A stretch of 64,000 nt of DNA from Kibdelosporangium banguiense (GCF_017876405.1 NZ_JAGINW010000001.1:3981203-4045202), one strand, 5' to 3'; positions 35,499 through 44,585 are shown, counted from the stretch's first letter. Notes: a model not told the origin generated them from the letters alone. A program made the numbers and translations.

Positions 35499-36757
35499 TC
35501 GCCCCCGGCGGCCGAGGGGCGAAGCACCGGCGGTGCCATGGGATGGGCACTCTCCAGACCGAGCAAACAGGCGATCGCGTGCTCGGCGCGGTGCGCGGCG
35601 AGCCCATCGCCGAAGGGATTGACCGGCCTGTTCTCCGGCAGTAGCGGTGGTTCGTTCAGTAGCCGCGAGGCTTGGTCCGCGATCACCATGGGATCGGTTC
35701 CGACGAGCGTCGAGCAGCCGGCCTCCACCGCCTCCATCCGCTCGGTGACGTCTCGCAGAACCAGGACCGGAACGCCGAAACTGGGCGCTTCCTCCTGTAC
35801 GCCACCGGAATCGGATGCGACCAGCCGAGCCATCGAGAGCAGGCGGCAGAACTCGATGTAGCTCAGCGGCGCGGTGAGGTGAACCCGGTCCACCCCGAAC
35901 ACTCCGGCCATGACCTGCTTGCGAACGTCGGGATTCGGATGGATGGGCAGCACGATCTCGACGTCCTTGTGGCGTTCCAGCACGTTCCGCAAGCCGGCCA
36001 GGATGCCCGTCAACGGCGGGCCCCAAGACTCCCGGCGATGCACAGTGACCAGCATCAGGCGGTTCCGTTCGGAGCGCACCCTGTCTTCCACCGCGGCCAG
36101 CCTGGGGTCGCTGTACGCCATAGGGCGGCCGGCGATCGAGAGGACGGCGTCCACCACGGTGTTCCCGGTCAGCACCACGCCCGGTCCTGTGATGCCCTCC
36201 GCCCGCAAGTTCTCCACGGCGCGCTTCGTCGGCGCCAGGTGCAATGAGCTGATCTGAGCGAGCAGCTTGCGATTGGCCTCCTCCGGAAACGGAGCGTCCA
36301 GATCGTGTGACCGCAGCCCTGCCTCTATGTGTGCGACCGGCACCTTCCGCCAGAAGGCGCTCAGCGCCCCGGCCAGGGCAGTCGTCGTGTCACCCTGCAC
36401 CACGACGATCGAAGGATTCCGTTGTGCGAGTTGCCGGTCGAGCACTCGCACGAGCTCGCCCAGCAATTCGGGCTGGCTTCCTGTCGAGCGCTCGATGCGC
36501 AAGCGGACGTCGGGGCGCAGGGCGAACGCGTCGAGCGCCGGCTCGAACATCGACTCGTGCTGACCGCTGGCCACCACGACAGGGCGCATTCGGCCACGCG
36601 CCAGTATCGCCTCCACCACGGGCGCCAGCTTGACCGCCTCTGGCCGTGTCCCGCCGACGAGCATTATTTCCGGTTTGGGTGTGGTGGTAGCGGTCGTGAC
36701 GGCACGAGGATTTGCCGTTAGGGTGACCCCTGCCCTGCTCCGAACAGCGCAGTCCAT
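35495..36757 (-). CDS. wecB: UDP-N-acetylglucosamine 2-epimerase (WecB-like)
   Basis: This 420-residue protein starts at ATG 36757, with GGGAG upstream. It has an extra 30-residue N-terminus and then GGTRPEAVKLAPV, QGDTTTALAGAL, HIEAGLRSHD, FPEEANRKLL, VTVHRRESWG and SDSGGVQEEAPSFGVPVL, the non-hydrolysing epimerase signature set. It interconverts UDP-GlcNAc and UDP-ManNAc in the cytosol for a surface polymer. It is divergent from the glycosyltransferase gene. Confidence 0.94.
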   Translation of the reverse strand: MDCAVRSRAGVTLTANPRAVTTATTTPKPEIMLVGGTRPEAVKLAPVVEAILARGRMRPVVVASGQHESMFEPALDAFALRPDVRLRIERSTGSQPELLGELVRVLDRQLAQRNPSIVVVQGDTTTALAGALSAFWRKVPVAHIEAGLRSHDLDAPFPEEANRKLLAQISSLHLAPTKRAVENLRAEGITGPGVVLTGNTVVDAVLSIAGRPMAYSDPRLAAVEDRVRSERNRLMLVTVHRRESWGPPLTGILAGLRNVLERHKDVEIVLPIHPNPDVRKQVMAGVFGVDRVHLTAPLSYIEFCRLLSMARLVASDSGGVQEEAPSFGVPVLVLRDVTERMEAVEAGCSTLVGTDPMVIADQASRLLNEPPLLPENRPVNPFGDGLAAHRAEHAIACLLGLESAHPMAPPVLRPSAAGGE

Positions 36758-36907
36758 TCTTACTCCCGCTCAGTGATTCTTGCGCGAAGTCCTCGAGAAG
36801 AGTTGCCCGAGGCCGCGCAAGCAGGTTCAGTAGTAGCGGTACGTAGAGCTTCCCATGCTCTCTAAATCGACGCAGCAAGTTATCCACTCACCAAAAGGAT
36901 TGTCAAG

Positions 36908-37075
36908 ATGTCGACTGCTTTGGTCGGTCGGGCAGGAACTCCGGTCGCTCTTGGATTCGCTTTTTCAGCGGGTGCCAGCGCCGCACATCTCATCGGGCAG
37001 ATCGTAGTCGGTGCCACGACCTTCCTGGTCCTGCGCAGGCTATCCCTGCGCCTGTGGGCCGAGATCGGCGAATAA
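36908..37075 (+). CDS. Short membrane peptide (55 residues)
   Basis: ATG 36908 has AAAAGGA about 8 bases upstream. The frame runs 55 codons to TAA at 37073: a short polar start (MSTALVGRAGTPVAL) and one hydrophobic stretch (IGQIVVGATTFLVLR) with a basic tail. It ends 7 bases before the glycosyltransferase start and may be translated with it. No family is recognised. Confidence 0.45.
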   Translation: MSTALVGRAGTPVALGFAFSAGASAAHLIGQIVVGATTFLVLRRLSLRLWAEIGE

Positions 37076-37082
37076 ACCGGAA

Positions 37083-38348
37083 ATGAACCTTCCCGCATTG
37101 ATGCTCGGGCTTTTGCTCGCCTGGCCTATATACAATCTCGTACTTTCTGTTCTGGGCTTGAGAACTCCTCGGCCGAGTTCGGTCAAGGCGGCGGAACAAT
37201 CATGTTTCTGGCTCGTGGTACCGGCGCTCAACGAAGAGTTGGTCATTGCCGGCACTGTCCGGTCACTGCTCGCACTTGAAGCGCCGGGTGCCCGACTACG
37301 TGTGCTGGTGGTCGATGACGGCAGCACGGACGGGACATCGGCGGTGCTGGCCGGCATCGACGACGAACGCCTGGTCGTGTTGCGGCGCGAGCCTCCTGAC
37401 GCGCGTAACGGCAAAGGACCGGCGCTCAACGCCGCGTATCGGTCGATCCGAGAGGTCGCGCGGCGAGAGGGCACCGTACGTCGCACGGTCATCGGAGTCA
37501 TCGACGCGGACGGCAGGGCCAGTCCCGGCATCCTGACGGAGGTGAGCCGCTACTTGGCCGACCCCGCCGTCGGGGCGGTGCAGTGCCGGGTCCGTATCCG
37601 CAACCGCCACACCCGTCTCGGCCTGCTGCAGGACGTCGAGTTCGGCTGTATCGCCGATTCCGCCCAGGCGCTGCGCGATGCGATCGGCAGCGTCGGGCTG
37701 GGCGGCAACGGCCAGTTCACCAAGCTGTCCGTGTTGATGCCATTCGGGGACTCGCCATGGTCGTCCTGCTTGGTCGAGGACGTCGAGTTGGGACTCCGGC
37801 TGCACCGAGCGGGTGTCCGTATCCGCTATGTCAGGCAGGCGGACGTGTCCCAGCAGGCCGTGGTCGACCTGCGCCGCCTGGTGCGGCAGCGTGGACGCTG
37901 GGCGCAGGGAAACCTCCAGTGTGTCCGGCACGTGCCAGGCCTGCTCGGCTCACCGCGCGTTTCCAGTCTCGGACTACTCGACTTCCTGCACTACCTGATC
38001 ACTCCGTGGCTGGTGCCGCCGGTCTCGGTGATCGCGCTGCTCCTGCTTGGCCTGAGCATTTATGGCCAGTTCGGTGGACTGGTCCCGACTCCCTTCGTCG
38101 CGAGCGCGGCGGACAGGCCGGCGTCCTTGGCCGTCGGAGTGACCGCGCTGTTGCTGCCCGGGGCGATCTGGGGCCTGGCGCACTGGTTGCGGCTGCGAGA
38201 CGAACCGCTGGGACGCTGCCTTCTCGTTTCACTGAGCTACCCGGTGTTTCTCATGCTCGGCGCCGCCGGGAGTTGCCAGGCGGTCGCCCGGCACCTCGCC
38301 CGTCGCGACGACTGGGCGAAGACCGAGCGTGTTGTCGAGGGATCATGA
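37083..38348 (+). CDS. Family 2 membrane glycosyltransferase
   Basis: ATG 37083 is chosen (MNLPALMLGLLLAWPIYN). The upstream in-frame part overlaps the 55-residue ORF. The 421-residue protein has one N-terminal helix, a GT2 domain with VVPALNEELVIAG, DDGSTDGT, IDADGRASP and EDVELGLRL, then a QRGRW motif and two to four C-terminal helices. Q-x-x-R-W and DAD are processive GT2 features, as in chitin, hyaluronan and poly-GlcNAc synthases. It likely extends an amino-sugar chain at the membrane, using UDP-sugars linked to the divergent epimerase. Confidence 0.87.
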   Translation: MNLPALMLGLLLAWPIYNLVLSVLGLRTPRPSSVKAAEQSCFWLVVPALNEELVIAGTVRSLLALEAPGARLRVLVVDDGSTDGTSAVLAGIDDERLVVLRREPPDARNGKGPALNAAYRSIREVARREGTVRRTVIGVIDADGRASPGILTEVSRYLADPAVGAVQCRVRIRNRHTRLGLLQDVEFGCIADSAQALRDAIGSVGLGGNGQFTKLSVLMPFGDSPWSSCLVEDVELGLRLHRAGVRIRYVRQADVSQQAVVDLRRLVRQRGRWAQGNLQCVRHVPGLLGSPRVSSLGLLDFLHYLITPWLVPPVSVIALLLLGLSIYGQFGGLVPTPFVASAADRPASLAVGVTALLLPGAIWGLAHWLRLRDEPLGRCLLVSLSYPVFLMLGAAGSCQAVARHLARRDDWAKTERVVEGS

Positions 38349-38998
38349 GCAGAACCAGGCTTGCGTCGCTTGGCATCGCCCTGGTGGTCGGTGCCTTGCT
38401 CGCCTTCGTCGTGACCAACTGCTCATCACGGCCGAAACCTACCGGCCCGAGACTCGACGGCTGGTCCATTACCGTCTATTACACGGCTGTCGAGAATTAC
38501 CACGCCGGCTCTGCTGAATCCGTCCGCGGGTGCTTGCGACTCGAGTGCGAGCGCGGCGACGAGCCGCTGGGTGAATATCCCGACGACTTCGTGGCCGCCG
38601 TAAAGGCGGAGGGCGCCGGACGTATTACGAGCAGCCCGAACGCTGGGCGCTACCTGAACTGGTCATACGACCTCGGCTACTGGTTGGACGATAGTCCACG
38701 AGATTCTCGCGGCCAGGTACTCGAACCATTTGTGAGTGCCGCCGCAGACCCCGGTGTCCTGGCCGCCGGTACGAATTTCACGATCGCGGAGTGTGGCACG
38801 CTTGATTCAGGAGTAAAGCCACCCGACGATGTGTGCGGGCGAATCCGGTCGGCTCGCTGGACGATCCGGGACGAGTTCACACCCGGCTTGGGCGGGCCTC
38901 AGCACATCGACATATACATCGGTGAAGAGCAAGGCCCGGATTTCACGTCCAGTCCGTGGTACTTGTCACTCAAGAATGCCGTCATCGCGCTGGGTTGA
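38345..38998 (+). CDS. Secreted protein, possible barwin/3D-like fold
   Basis: This 217-residue protein starts in an ATGA overlap with the glycosyltransferase gene. It has an N-terminal helix (LGIALVVGALLAFVV) followed by TNCSS, which could be a degenerate lipobox. The mature part starts WSITVYYTAVENYH and later has GTNFTIAEC and QHIDIYIGEE, resembling the strands of small double-psi-barrel proteins. The function is unknown; coupling suggests a job in the same surface polymer pathway. Confidence 0.7.
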   Translation: MSRTRLASLGIALVVGALLAFVVTNCSSRPKPTGPRLDGWSITVYYTAVENYHAGSAESVRGCLRLECERGDEPLGEYPDDFVAAVKAEGAGRITSSPNAGRYLNWSYDLGYWLDDSPRDSRGQVLEPFVSAAADPGVLAAGTNFTIAECGTLDSGVKPPDDVCGRIRSARWTIRDEFTPGLGGPQHIDIYIGEEQGPDFTSSPWYLSLKNAVIALG

Positions 38999-39068
38999 GC
39001 CGGCACCGGATTACTGTCGGTGCGCATCGGATCTCGCCGGCAATGACATGACGTCGCAGCAGAGCTGT

Positions 39069-39347
39069 TCACCAGCTACCTCCGAGCGCGCGGTGGATCG
39101 CGCGAAGACCCGTCACGCACATGTCGCAGAGTTCGCCGGGCTGCAGCGAGCCATGCGCAGGGAAGCCGCCGAGGGCACGGAACGGCACTGCCTGCGCTCC
39201 ACACAAGGTCAGCGATACCGCGCTGTCCAGTGGTTCATCGAGGTGAGTCCGCCCCGGGATGATCACCACGTGGAGCATCAGCGGTTCGTCCGTGCCCAGC
39301 GCCCACACGAGTTCGGACAGTTGCGGAACGCGGTCCTGGTCAGGCAT
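39069..39347 (-). CDS. Small hypothetical protein
   Basis: ATG 39347 with GAGAGGA upstream gives 92 residues (MPDQDRVPQLSELVWAL). It has LTLCGAQAVPF and ELCDMCVTGL, three Cys that could bind zinc. It belongs to a minus-strand set of small genes divergent from the second XRE-DUF397 module. The family is not recognised. Confidence 0.55.
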   Translation of the reverse strand: MPDQDRVPQLSELVWALGTDEPLMLHVVIIPGRTHLDEPLDSAVSLTLCGAQAVPFRALGGFPAHGSLQPGELCDMCVTGLRAIHRALGGSW

Positions 39348-39574
39348 GGCGTGTTCCTCTCGACGTCCACAGTAGAACGTGGTGTCCTCACCTGTCGTTG
39401 CGCCGCCTGGTCGCACGCTGAACATCTGTTGCGGTCGATGCGCAGGTCGCCGTTGATCAGCACGCACGCGGCGCCGCAGCGAGCGAACCACAGCGGAATG
39501 CCATCGAACTCGATCGAAAGCGCGTCAGGATCCACAATGTGCATCAACTGCCGGAACACACCCGCGCCGAGCAT
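39278..39574 (-). CDS. Possible small zinc-ribbon protein, uncertain boundaries
   Basis: From ATG 39574 or 39544 the frame reads MHIVDPDALSIEF and ARCGAACVLI, then RNRCSACDQ, giving spaced cysteines. High third-position GC supports coding until about 39400, after which the frame overlaps the start of the gene at 39347. Either the end is wrong through a frameshift, or the coding is real but short. Confidence 0.3.
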   Translation of the reverse strand: MLGAGVFRQLMHIVDPDALSIEFDGIPLWFARCGAACVLINGDLRIDRNRCSACDQAAQRQVRTPRSTVDVERNTPCLTRTAFRNCPNSCGRWARTNR

Positions 39575-39615
39575 CGCGTCAGTCCCTACGGGGGTCGATG
39601 GAGTCAGGAAGCCGA

Positions 39616-40110
39616 TCAGCGCACACCACACATCGGTGAGAGCGAAGCGGATCGGGTGGCCGCCAAGACGGCGGTCCACGGTGGCAGGTCGCGGCCGACC
39701 GTCGGCCCACTCGCCCACCGAACCATGCCGCCGTCCAGGCTGGAGGGCGGCAGCGGGACGAATGTTCCATGCTTCTGCAGACGAACGCCGAGGCGACTGA
39801 GGGCAGTCAACGTCTTGGCACTGATCGAACTGGCCGGCCCGGTGAGGAACACCCATTCCGGGCAGTCGCCGGGCAGAGCGATCACTGGGCCGGCGAGCAT
39901 TCGCACGGACAGCAGCGACTGAGTCTCGATGCCGAGCTCGACCCGCATGATGACGGCGTTCACGCTCTCCGACACGGCGAGTACGAGGCGCCCGGTCGCG
40001 ACATCGACGCTGGTCAGCCAGCCGTAGAGGTGTTGGTAAGCCATGGCTCTGGCCGCCGCGCCGTCCAGAAGGGACGTTTGTTCGCCGAGGTATGAGATAG
40101 CGCCACGCAC
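39616..40110 (-). CDS. Hypothetical protein, unknown family
   Basis: The protein has 164 residues from a GTG at 40110; ATG 40044 (MAYQHLYGWLTSVDV) is an alternative start. Segments SLLSVRMLAGPVIALPGD, WVFLTGPA and RLGVRLQKHGTFVPLPPS suggest a soluble alpha/beta protein of a type I associate with actinomycete XRE-DUF397 loci, without known function. It is one of several minus-strand small genes divergent from the XRE gene at 41166. Confidence 0.6.
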   Translation of the reverse strand: MRGAISYLGEQTSLLDGAAARAMAYQHLYGWLTSVDVATGRLVLAVSESVNAVIMRVELGIETQSLLSVRMLAGPVIALPGDCPEWVFLTGPASSISAKTLTALSRLGVRLQKHGTFVPLPPSSLDGGMVRWASGPTVGRDLPPWTAVLAATRSASLSPMCGVR

Positions 40111-40255
40111 AGTGAGCCACCCTCTTCGTCTTCTTTTCGCTGGCGTCGTTTCCGGTCAGCAGTCAGTGGGAGAAACCGGCCGCAGCGGAACCGACGGAGG
40201 GACAGGAGGCAATCGGTTCCACCGCGGCCGGTGCCGGACGGCTCGACGGAGCACG

Positions 40256-40519
40256 TCACACCGTCCGGCGGTTTGGGAGTGTCGAGTTCGAGCGCACGTC
40301 CGCCTGGATATTCGTTCGTGCCGGGCCCAGACCGAGCCCATGTGTGCCGGCTGTCTCCAATGCCAGACGTAGCACGGGATCTGGCGGGCGCCCGCGCGGA
40401 CGTCGGTGTGCCGCCGTCGTTTCGATGCTGGATCGCCTGTCGAGACGGTTGGCGACCACGCGTAGTGCGGCACCTATGCCGACTGCGCCGACTGCGCCGA
40501 CCGCGACGTAGTCCAGCAC
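40256..40519 (-). CDS. Small protein with N-terminal hydrophobic segment
   Basis: GTG 40519 with GGGAG 7 bases upstream gives 87 residues. The start LDYVAVGAVGAVGIGAALRV could be a membrane segment; the rest is basic and polar. It follows the upstream minus-strand gene after 3 bases, indicating an operon. No family is recognised. Confidence 0.5.
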   Translation of the reverse strand: MLDYVAVGAVGAVGIGAALRVVANRLDRRSSIETTAAHRRPRGRPPDPVLRLALETAGTHGLGLGPARTNIQADVRSNSTLPNRRTV

Positions 40520-40522
40520 GAG

Positions 40523-40891
40523 CTACTCCCGTCGCGAGGACTGGGGTGCGGTGAGGCCAGGGATCCGCGCCAGCCCGGCCTCACCGCGGCTGGGATGCCG
40601 GGCGGCGACAGACGACACCTGAGGGGAGGAGACGCCGCTGTGCCGCCCGGCCGGATCGGTGCCGGCCCTAGCGGAGAAGGCGATCCCGGCACCGGAGGTT
40701 CTTTCATATTTGCGTATGTTGGTCGCTTTTCGAATCGCCGTGTGCAGCTGGCGAGCCTGAGCCGCCGTGAAGTAGGCGATCTCGCCGTGCGGCAAGGTCA
40801 AGGCGATCATCCCGTCGATACTCGTCACTCGTACGGCGCGGCGTCGTCCGACGGCGTCTCGACAATTGGCCGCCCACTCGATCCGAATCAT
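40523..40891 (-). CDS. Hypothetical protein next to the XRE-DUF397 module
   Basis: ATG 40891 (MIRIEWAANCRDAVGRRRAV) gives 122 residues. The strand-rich start continues ALTLPHGEIAYFTAAQARQL, then a helix and a disordered Ser/Arg-rich tail. The extension above ATG 40891 looks like a shadow of the opposite strand. Its place, divergent from XRE-DUF397, matches that of the small genes at 28276-28587, although the sequences differ. Confidence 0.6.
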   Translation of the reverse strand: MIRIEWAANCRDAVGRRRAVRVTSIDGMIALTLPHGEIAYFTAAQARQLHTAIRKATNIRKYERTSGAGIAFSARAGTDPAGRHSGVSSPQVSSVAARHPSRGEAGLARIPGLTAPQSSRRE

Positions 40892-41165
40892 CTTGCACTC
40901 TTTCGTGCTTTCGTGCGATGTGAATGTCAATGTAAAGGCAGCAGGAGATGGCCGTCCGAGAGGTTCGCTCGGATGGTGCAACATCGTGAACTTCTCTGCC
41001 CCGCCGGCCGCTATCCGGTCGGTTGTTGATCTCGCCGTACAGTCTGGTCTGGAATGTACGGAGCTGTACATCACCCACGAGTGTTGTCGAATCATTACTC
41101 TGACTGGACCTATCGCAAGTCGGCACGTCTGGTGGACGCTCCGCAGCGGCGAGAGGAGTAACCAG

Positions 41166-42020
41166 GTGACATCCGACTACAGTCCCACCGTCCGGCGCAG
41201 GCGGCTCGACGCCGAACTGCGGCGCCACCGGGAAATGTCTGGTAGAAAGATCGAGGAAGTCGCCGAGTACCTGGGTTGCAGGCACCCGAAGATATCCCGA
41301 ATCGAGAATGGGCATGGCACCATCAGGCCTGGCGATGTCCGTTTGATGCTGGATTTCTACGGAGTGCACGGTCCTGAAGCCGAACGTCTGATCCGTCTCG
41401 CGAGAGAATCTCGCGTGAAGGGCTGGTGGCATGGCTACGGTGATGTGCTGCCAGAGTGGCTCGCGACCTACGTCGGATTGGAGGCGGAAGCCTCCGCGAG
41501 TCATGTGTACGAGGGTGAGGTGGTTACTGGACTCCTGCAGACCCGCGACTATGCTCGGGCGGTCACGCTGGCGACCGTGATCGGGATGTCGGAGGATGGA
41601 GCCGACCGGCGGGTGACGCTGAGAATGAAGCGTCAGGACAGGCTGTTCGACGACCGGCCGGTCGAACTATGGGCGGTGCACAGTGAGGCGGCTCTGAGAC
41701 GTCCGGTGGGTGGTGACGCAGTGATGCGGAAACAACTTCACCACCTCATGGAACTGGCGGAACTGCCCCACATCAACGTGCAGGTGCTGCCCGTTTCCGT
41801 AGGCGAGCATCCGGGAATGGCTGGACCTTTTACGATACTCAAGTTCCGCGAAGAGACCGATCCTGACGTCGTCTATCTCGACACCCAGGTTGGCGGCCTC
41901 TATCTGGAGAAGGACAACGAAATCACGGACTACACGCGCATATTTGACCAGCTTCGGAGGCTGGCGATGGACCCGGAGGTCACCGTCGGATTCATTCACA
42001 AGATCGTCAAGGAGCTGTAG
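41166..42020 (+). CDS. XRE-family regulator (WhiJ-like, DUF5753 type) 2
   Basis: GTG 41166 with AGGAG 8 bases upstream gives 284 residues. The helix-turn-helix lies at MSGRKIEEVAEYLGC to KISRIENG. The ligand-type C-terminus has VVTGLLQTRDYARAV, LPHINVQVLPVSVGEHPG and VVYLDTQVGGLYLE. It is the second copy in the window of a WhiJ-like gene followed at once by DUF397. Long upstream in-frame codons are unlikely to be translated. Confidence 0.9.
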   Translation: MTSDYSPTVRRRRLDAELRRHREMSGRKIEEVAEYLGCRHPKISRIENGHGTIRPGDVRLMLDFYGVHGPEAERLIRLARESRVKGWWHGYGDVLPEWLATYVGLEAEASASHVYEGEVVTGLLQTRDYARAVTLATVIGMSEDGADRRVTLRMKRQDRLFDDRPVELWAVHSEAALRRPVGGDAVMRKQLHHLMELAELPHINVQVLPVSVGEHPGMAGPFTILKFREETDPDVVYLDTQVGGLYLEKDNEITDYTRIFDQLRRLAMDPEVTVGFIHKIVKEL

Positions 42021-42230
42021 TTGATCAGTCAAGAAATCGTGATACCGAAGGACACGATGTGGCGAAAGGCCAGCCGCAGTGTTGGCCAAGGCGCCTGCGT
42101 CGAGGTCGGGCCGTTTCCCGGTCATACCGCGACGCGAGACTCCAAGAATTCCTCCGGGCCCGCACTGGTGTTCGGTGAGGGCGAGTGGGTCGTGTTCCTC
42201 GAGTCCGTGAAGTACGGCTACTTCGACTAG
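42021..42230 (+). CDS. DUF397 protein 2
   Basis: This 69-residue protein starts at a TTG directly after the XRE stop, with AAGGAG 6 bases upstream. It has MWRKASRSVGQGACVEV and TRDSKNSSGPALVFGEGEW, the DUF397 pattern. It probably works with the adjacent regulator. TTG is a rare start and the spacing decides it. Confidence 0.88.
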   Translation: MISQEIVIPKDTMWRKASRSVGQGACVEVGPFPGHTATRDSKNSSGPALVFGEGEWVVFLESVKYGYFD

Positions 42231-42422
42231 CTGTCGCAGCAATCCTCCGGGACGTTCTTGAGTCGCGGAGGTAGCGTGGCCCGGCGTGGGGACAGGACCC
42301 GCTCAAGCAGCACAGGGCGCCGGGCACCACGAATATCGTGTGACATATTCCGATCGTCTGGAGTCGTGCCGGCGGTCTGTCTGCCGGCATCGAGGATCTC
42401 GCCGGTGCCAACGGCACATGAA

Positions 42423-44585
42423 TCATGTGCCCTTTTCGGCGGGTCTGACCGGGGCGGGCCGTGTCTGGTCGCCCTGGCGCTTGGGGTTGCGTTTCACCAT
42501 GCGGGTGATTTGAGTGATCGCGGGCCCGGCTGTGACCCACTCATCTGTTGAATGCGACTTTGTCGCGGTGCCGGTGGCCGAGCCGTTGCCGGCTGGGATC
42601 TCCCTTGCCGGCTCGTCGCTGTTCTCGGCTCGCGGAGCGAGTAGGTCGATCAGCATGGTGTCGGGCAGCAGCAGCTGGGCGTTGATCCCGCTGTCCGGTG
42701 CCTGAGTCAGCTCGACCTGGACGCCGAGCCGTTGGGCCAACCGGCCGGCCACATAGTGCCCGAGGAACCGGGTCGGCGCGACGGGGAAGTCCTCCTCGCC
42801 GCGCAACCGGGTGTTGGCCGTGGCCAGCTGCTCATGGGACATTCCGGCGCCGTGGTCGGCCACGGTGAGCGCATATCGGACGCCTGCCCGTCGGCCGTAG
42901 ACCTCCACTGGCAGGTCTGGCGGGGAGAACGACAGGGCGTTGTCGATCAGCTCGGCGAGCAGGTGCGCCAGTTCGCCGACCGCCGCACCGGTCACATACA
43001 CGTCGTCGACATCCCGCAGCGAGACTCGCTGGTAATCCTCTACGCCGGAGATCCCGGCGCGGACGACGTCCGTGATGGCGAGAGGTTCCGCTCCACGCCG
43101 CGGACTCGACTCACCGGCCAGGACCAGCAGGCTCTCGGCGTTGCGGCGCATGCGGGTGGCCAGGTGGTCCAGTTCGAACAGGTTCGCCAGTACCGCCGGG
43201 TCCGGCTCATCACGTTCCAGCGCGCTGATGAAGCCGAGCTGGCGGCAGGCCAGGTCCTGGTTGCGGCGGCCAAGGTCGGCCAGCGACTCGGTGGTGTTGC
43301 GGCGCACCAAAGCCTGCTGGCCGGCCAGCTCGAAGGCTGTGCTCTGCACGCGGTCCAATGCCTGCGCGACCGACGCGATCTCGCTACCCGCCCGGGCGGG
43401 CGGGCGTACCGGTTCCGGCGGCACCGGCTGGTTCGTGCCGGGCGCGTGCCAGCCGGCCACCGAAGTCGGCAGCCGGCGAGCGGCGACGTCGTGCGCCTGC
43501 ACCGCCAGCGCGGCCAGCGGCCGGACGACCGACCGCAGACAGCCCACCACGAGGGTGATCTCCAGGCCGACGGCGAGCAATGCCAAGAGCAGGAACACCA
43601 CCAGCCCGCTGGTGGCCTCGGCACGCAACTCGCTCGCGCGATACGTCAAGTCCTGTCCGACCGCGCGCTGTAGGTCCCACATCTGGTCGACGACCGAGGT
43701 CATCTGCGCCCACCAGCCGACCGGATCGATCCACCGCGCGATCGGGCCCACTGCCGACGAGATCGCCACCGTCTCGGCGGCGGCCGCCTGTACCGCGGAC
43801 TCGGACTTGAGGGTCTGGTCCAGCTGGGCGCGCCGGACCACGTTCGCGTCGTCCTGGAACGCCGCGAGCCCCGCCTGTTTGTCGGCCCGGATCTCGGTGA
43901 AGCGGATGTACTCACCGGCTCTGAAATGGCCGGTGGCGAAGACCCGGTTGAGCAACCCGCGTTCCTGTGCCGTGGCCTCCTTGGCCGCGCCGAGCTCACC
44001 CAACGCACGTAGGCCATTGCGCAGCTCGGCATCCCGCCCCTGGCCCACACCGGGCGCCGCCTCGTTCAGTGCGGCGATCCCGGCGGTGTACCACTGGAAC
44101 GCGGCAGTTCGGTCGGCCCGGCCGTCGTCGATGTTCTGTCTGGTCGAGATCACCGCGTTGAGCCGGTCGAGGGCGCTGCGAACCTCACGGGCATCAGGGG
44201 TGTCGTCGGCCGCGACGGCCAGGGTCAGCGTGGCCAGCGCCTTGTCGGTGTTCACGCGCTGCGGCCCGATCTCCGCTTTGAACTGGGACTCCCCACCGGG
44301 CACACCGTTGGTCAAGTCTCGTTCCCGCTGCAACTGCTGGGTCAAGTCCTGCACCGTGAGCGCGAGCGACACGGCCTGCTTGGTATCGCAGGCGTCCGAG
44401 TAGTCGCTGAGTTGCCCGGCGATGGCCATCCCGAGCAGGACCAGCACCAGGGTCACCGACGCCAGCCTGATCCGGACCAGCCGGTGACCGATCGCGCGTG
44501 GCGCGAGCAGCCGACGGACCAGCGGCCGGTCCCGCCCCGTTCCCGATACATCACCATTGGGCACCGGCCGATGGCATACCGTCAC
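42423..44585 (-). CDS. Nitrate/nitrite-sensing-domain histidine kinase-like protein
   Basis: This 720-residue protein has a first helix (LASVTLVLVLLGMAIAGQL), an extracellular helical NIT-like domain (ACDTKQAVSLALTVQDLTQQ onward), a second helix (GLVVFLLLALLAVGLEITLV), a HAMP-like part, a dimerisation helix (ALVRRNTTESLADLGRRNQD) and an ATPase domain with ELIDNALSFSPP and DHGAGM. It fits the CvnA-type kinases of actinomycete conservons. However, no roadblock, DUF742 or GTPase gene follows; the downstream side holds an XRE-DUF397 module instead. Confidence 0.85.
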   Translation of the reverse strand: MTVCHRPVPNGDVSGTGRDRPLVRRLLAPRAIGHRLVRIRLASVTLVLVLLGMAIAGQLSDYSDACDTKQAVSLALTVQDLTQQLQRERDLTNGVPGGESQFKAEIGPQRVNTDKALATLTLAVAADDTPDAREVRSALDRLNAVISTRQNIDDGRADRTAAFQWYTAGIAALNEAAPGVGQGRDAELRNGLRALGELGAAKEATAQERGLLNRVFATGHFRAGEYIRFTEIRADKQAGLAAFQDDANVVRRAQLDQTLKSESAVQAAAAETVAISSAVGPIARWIDPVGWWAQMTSVVDQMWDLQRAVGQDLTYRASELRAEATSGLVVFLLLALLAVGLEITLVVGCLRSVVRPLAALAVQAHDVAARRLPTSVAGWHAPGTNQPVPPEPVRPPARAGSEIASVAQALDRVQSTAFELAGQQALVRRNTTESLADLGRRNQDLACRQLGFISALERDEPDPAVLANLFELDHLATRMRRNAESLLVLAGESSPRRGAEPLAITDVVRAGISGVEDYQRVSLRDVDDVYVTGAAVGELAHLLAELIDNALSFSPPDLPVEVYGRRAGVRYALTVADHGAGMSHEQLATANTRLRGEEDFPVAPTRFLGHYVAGRLAQRLGVQVELTQAPDSGINAQLLLPDTMLIDLLAPRAENSDEPAREIPAGNGSATGTATKSHSTDEWVTAGPAITQITRMVKRNPKRQGDQTRPAPVRPAEKGT

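Noticed and set aside
37583..38340. Plus frame inside the glycosyltransferase joined to the 38345 gene
   Set aside because: Only the part after the ATG at 38345 has a signal and normal composition; the front is a GT2 shadow.
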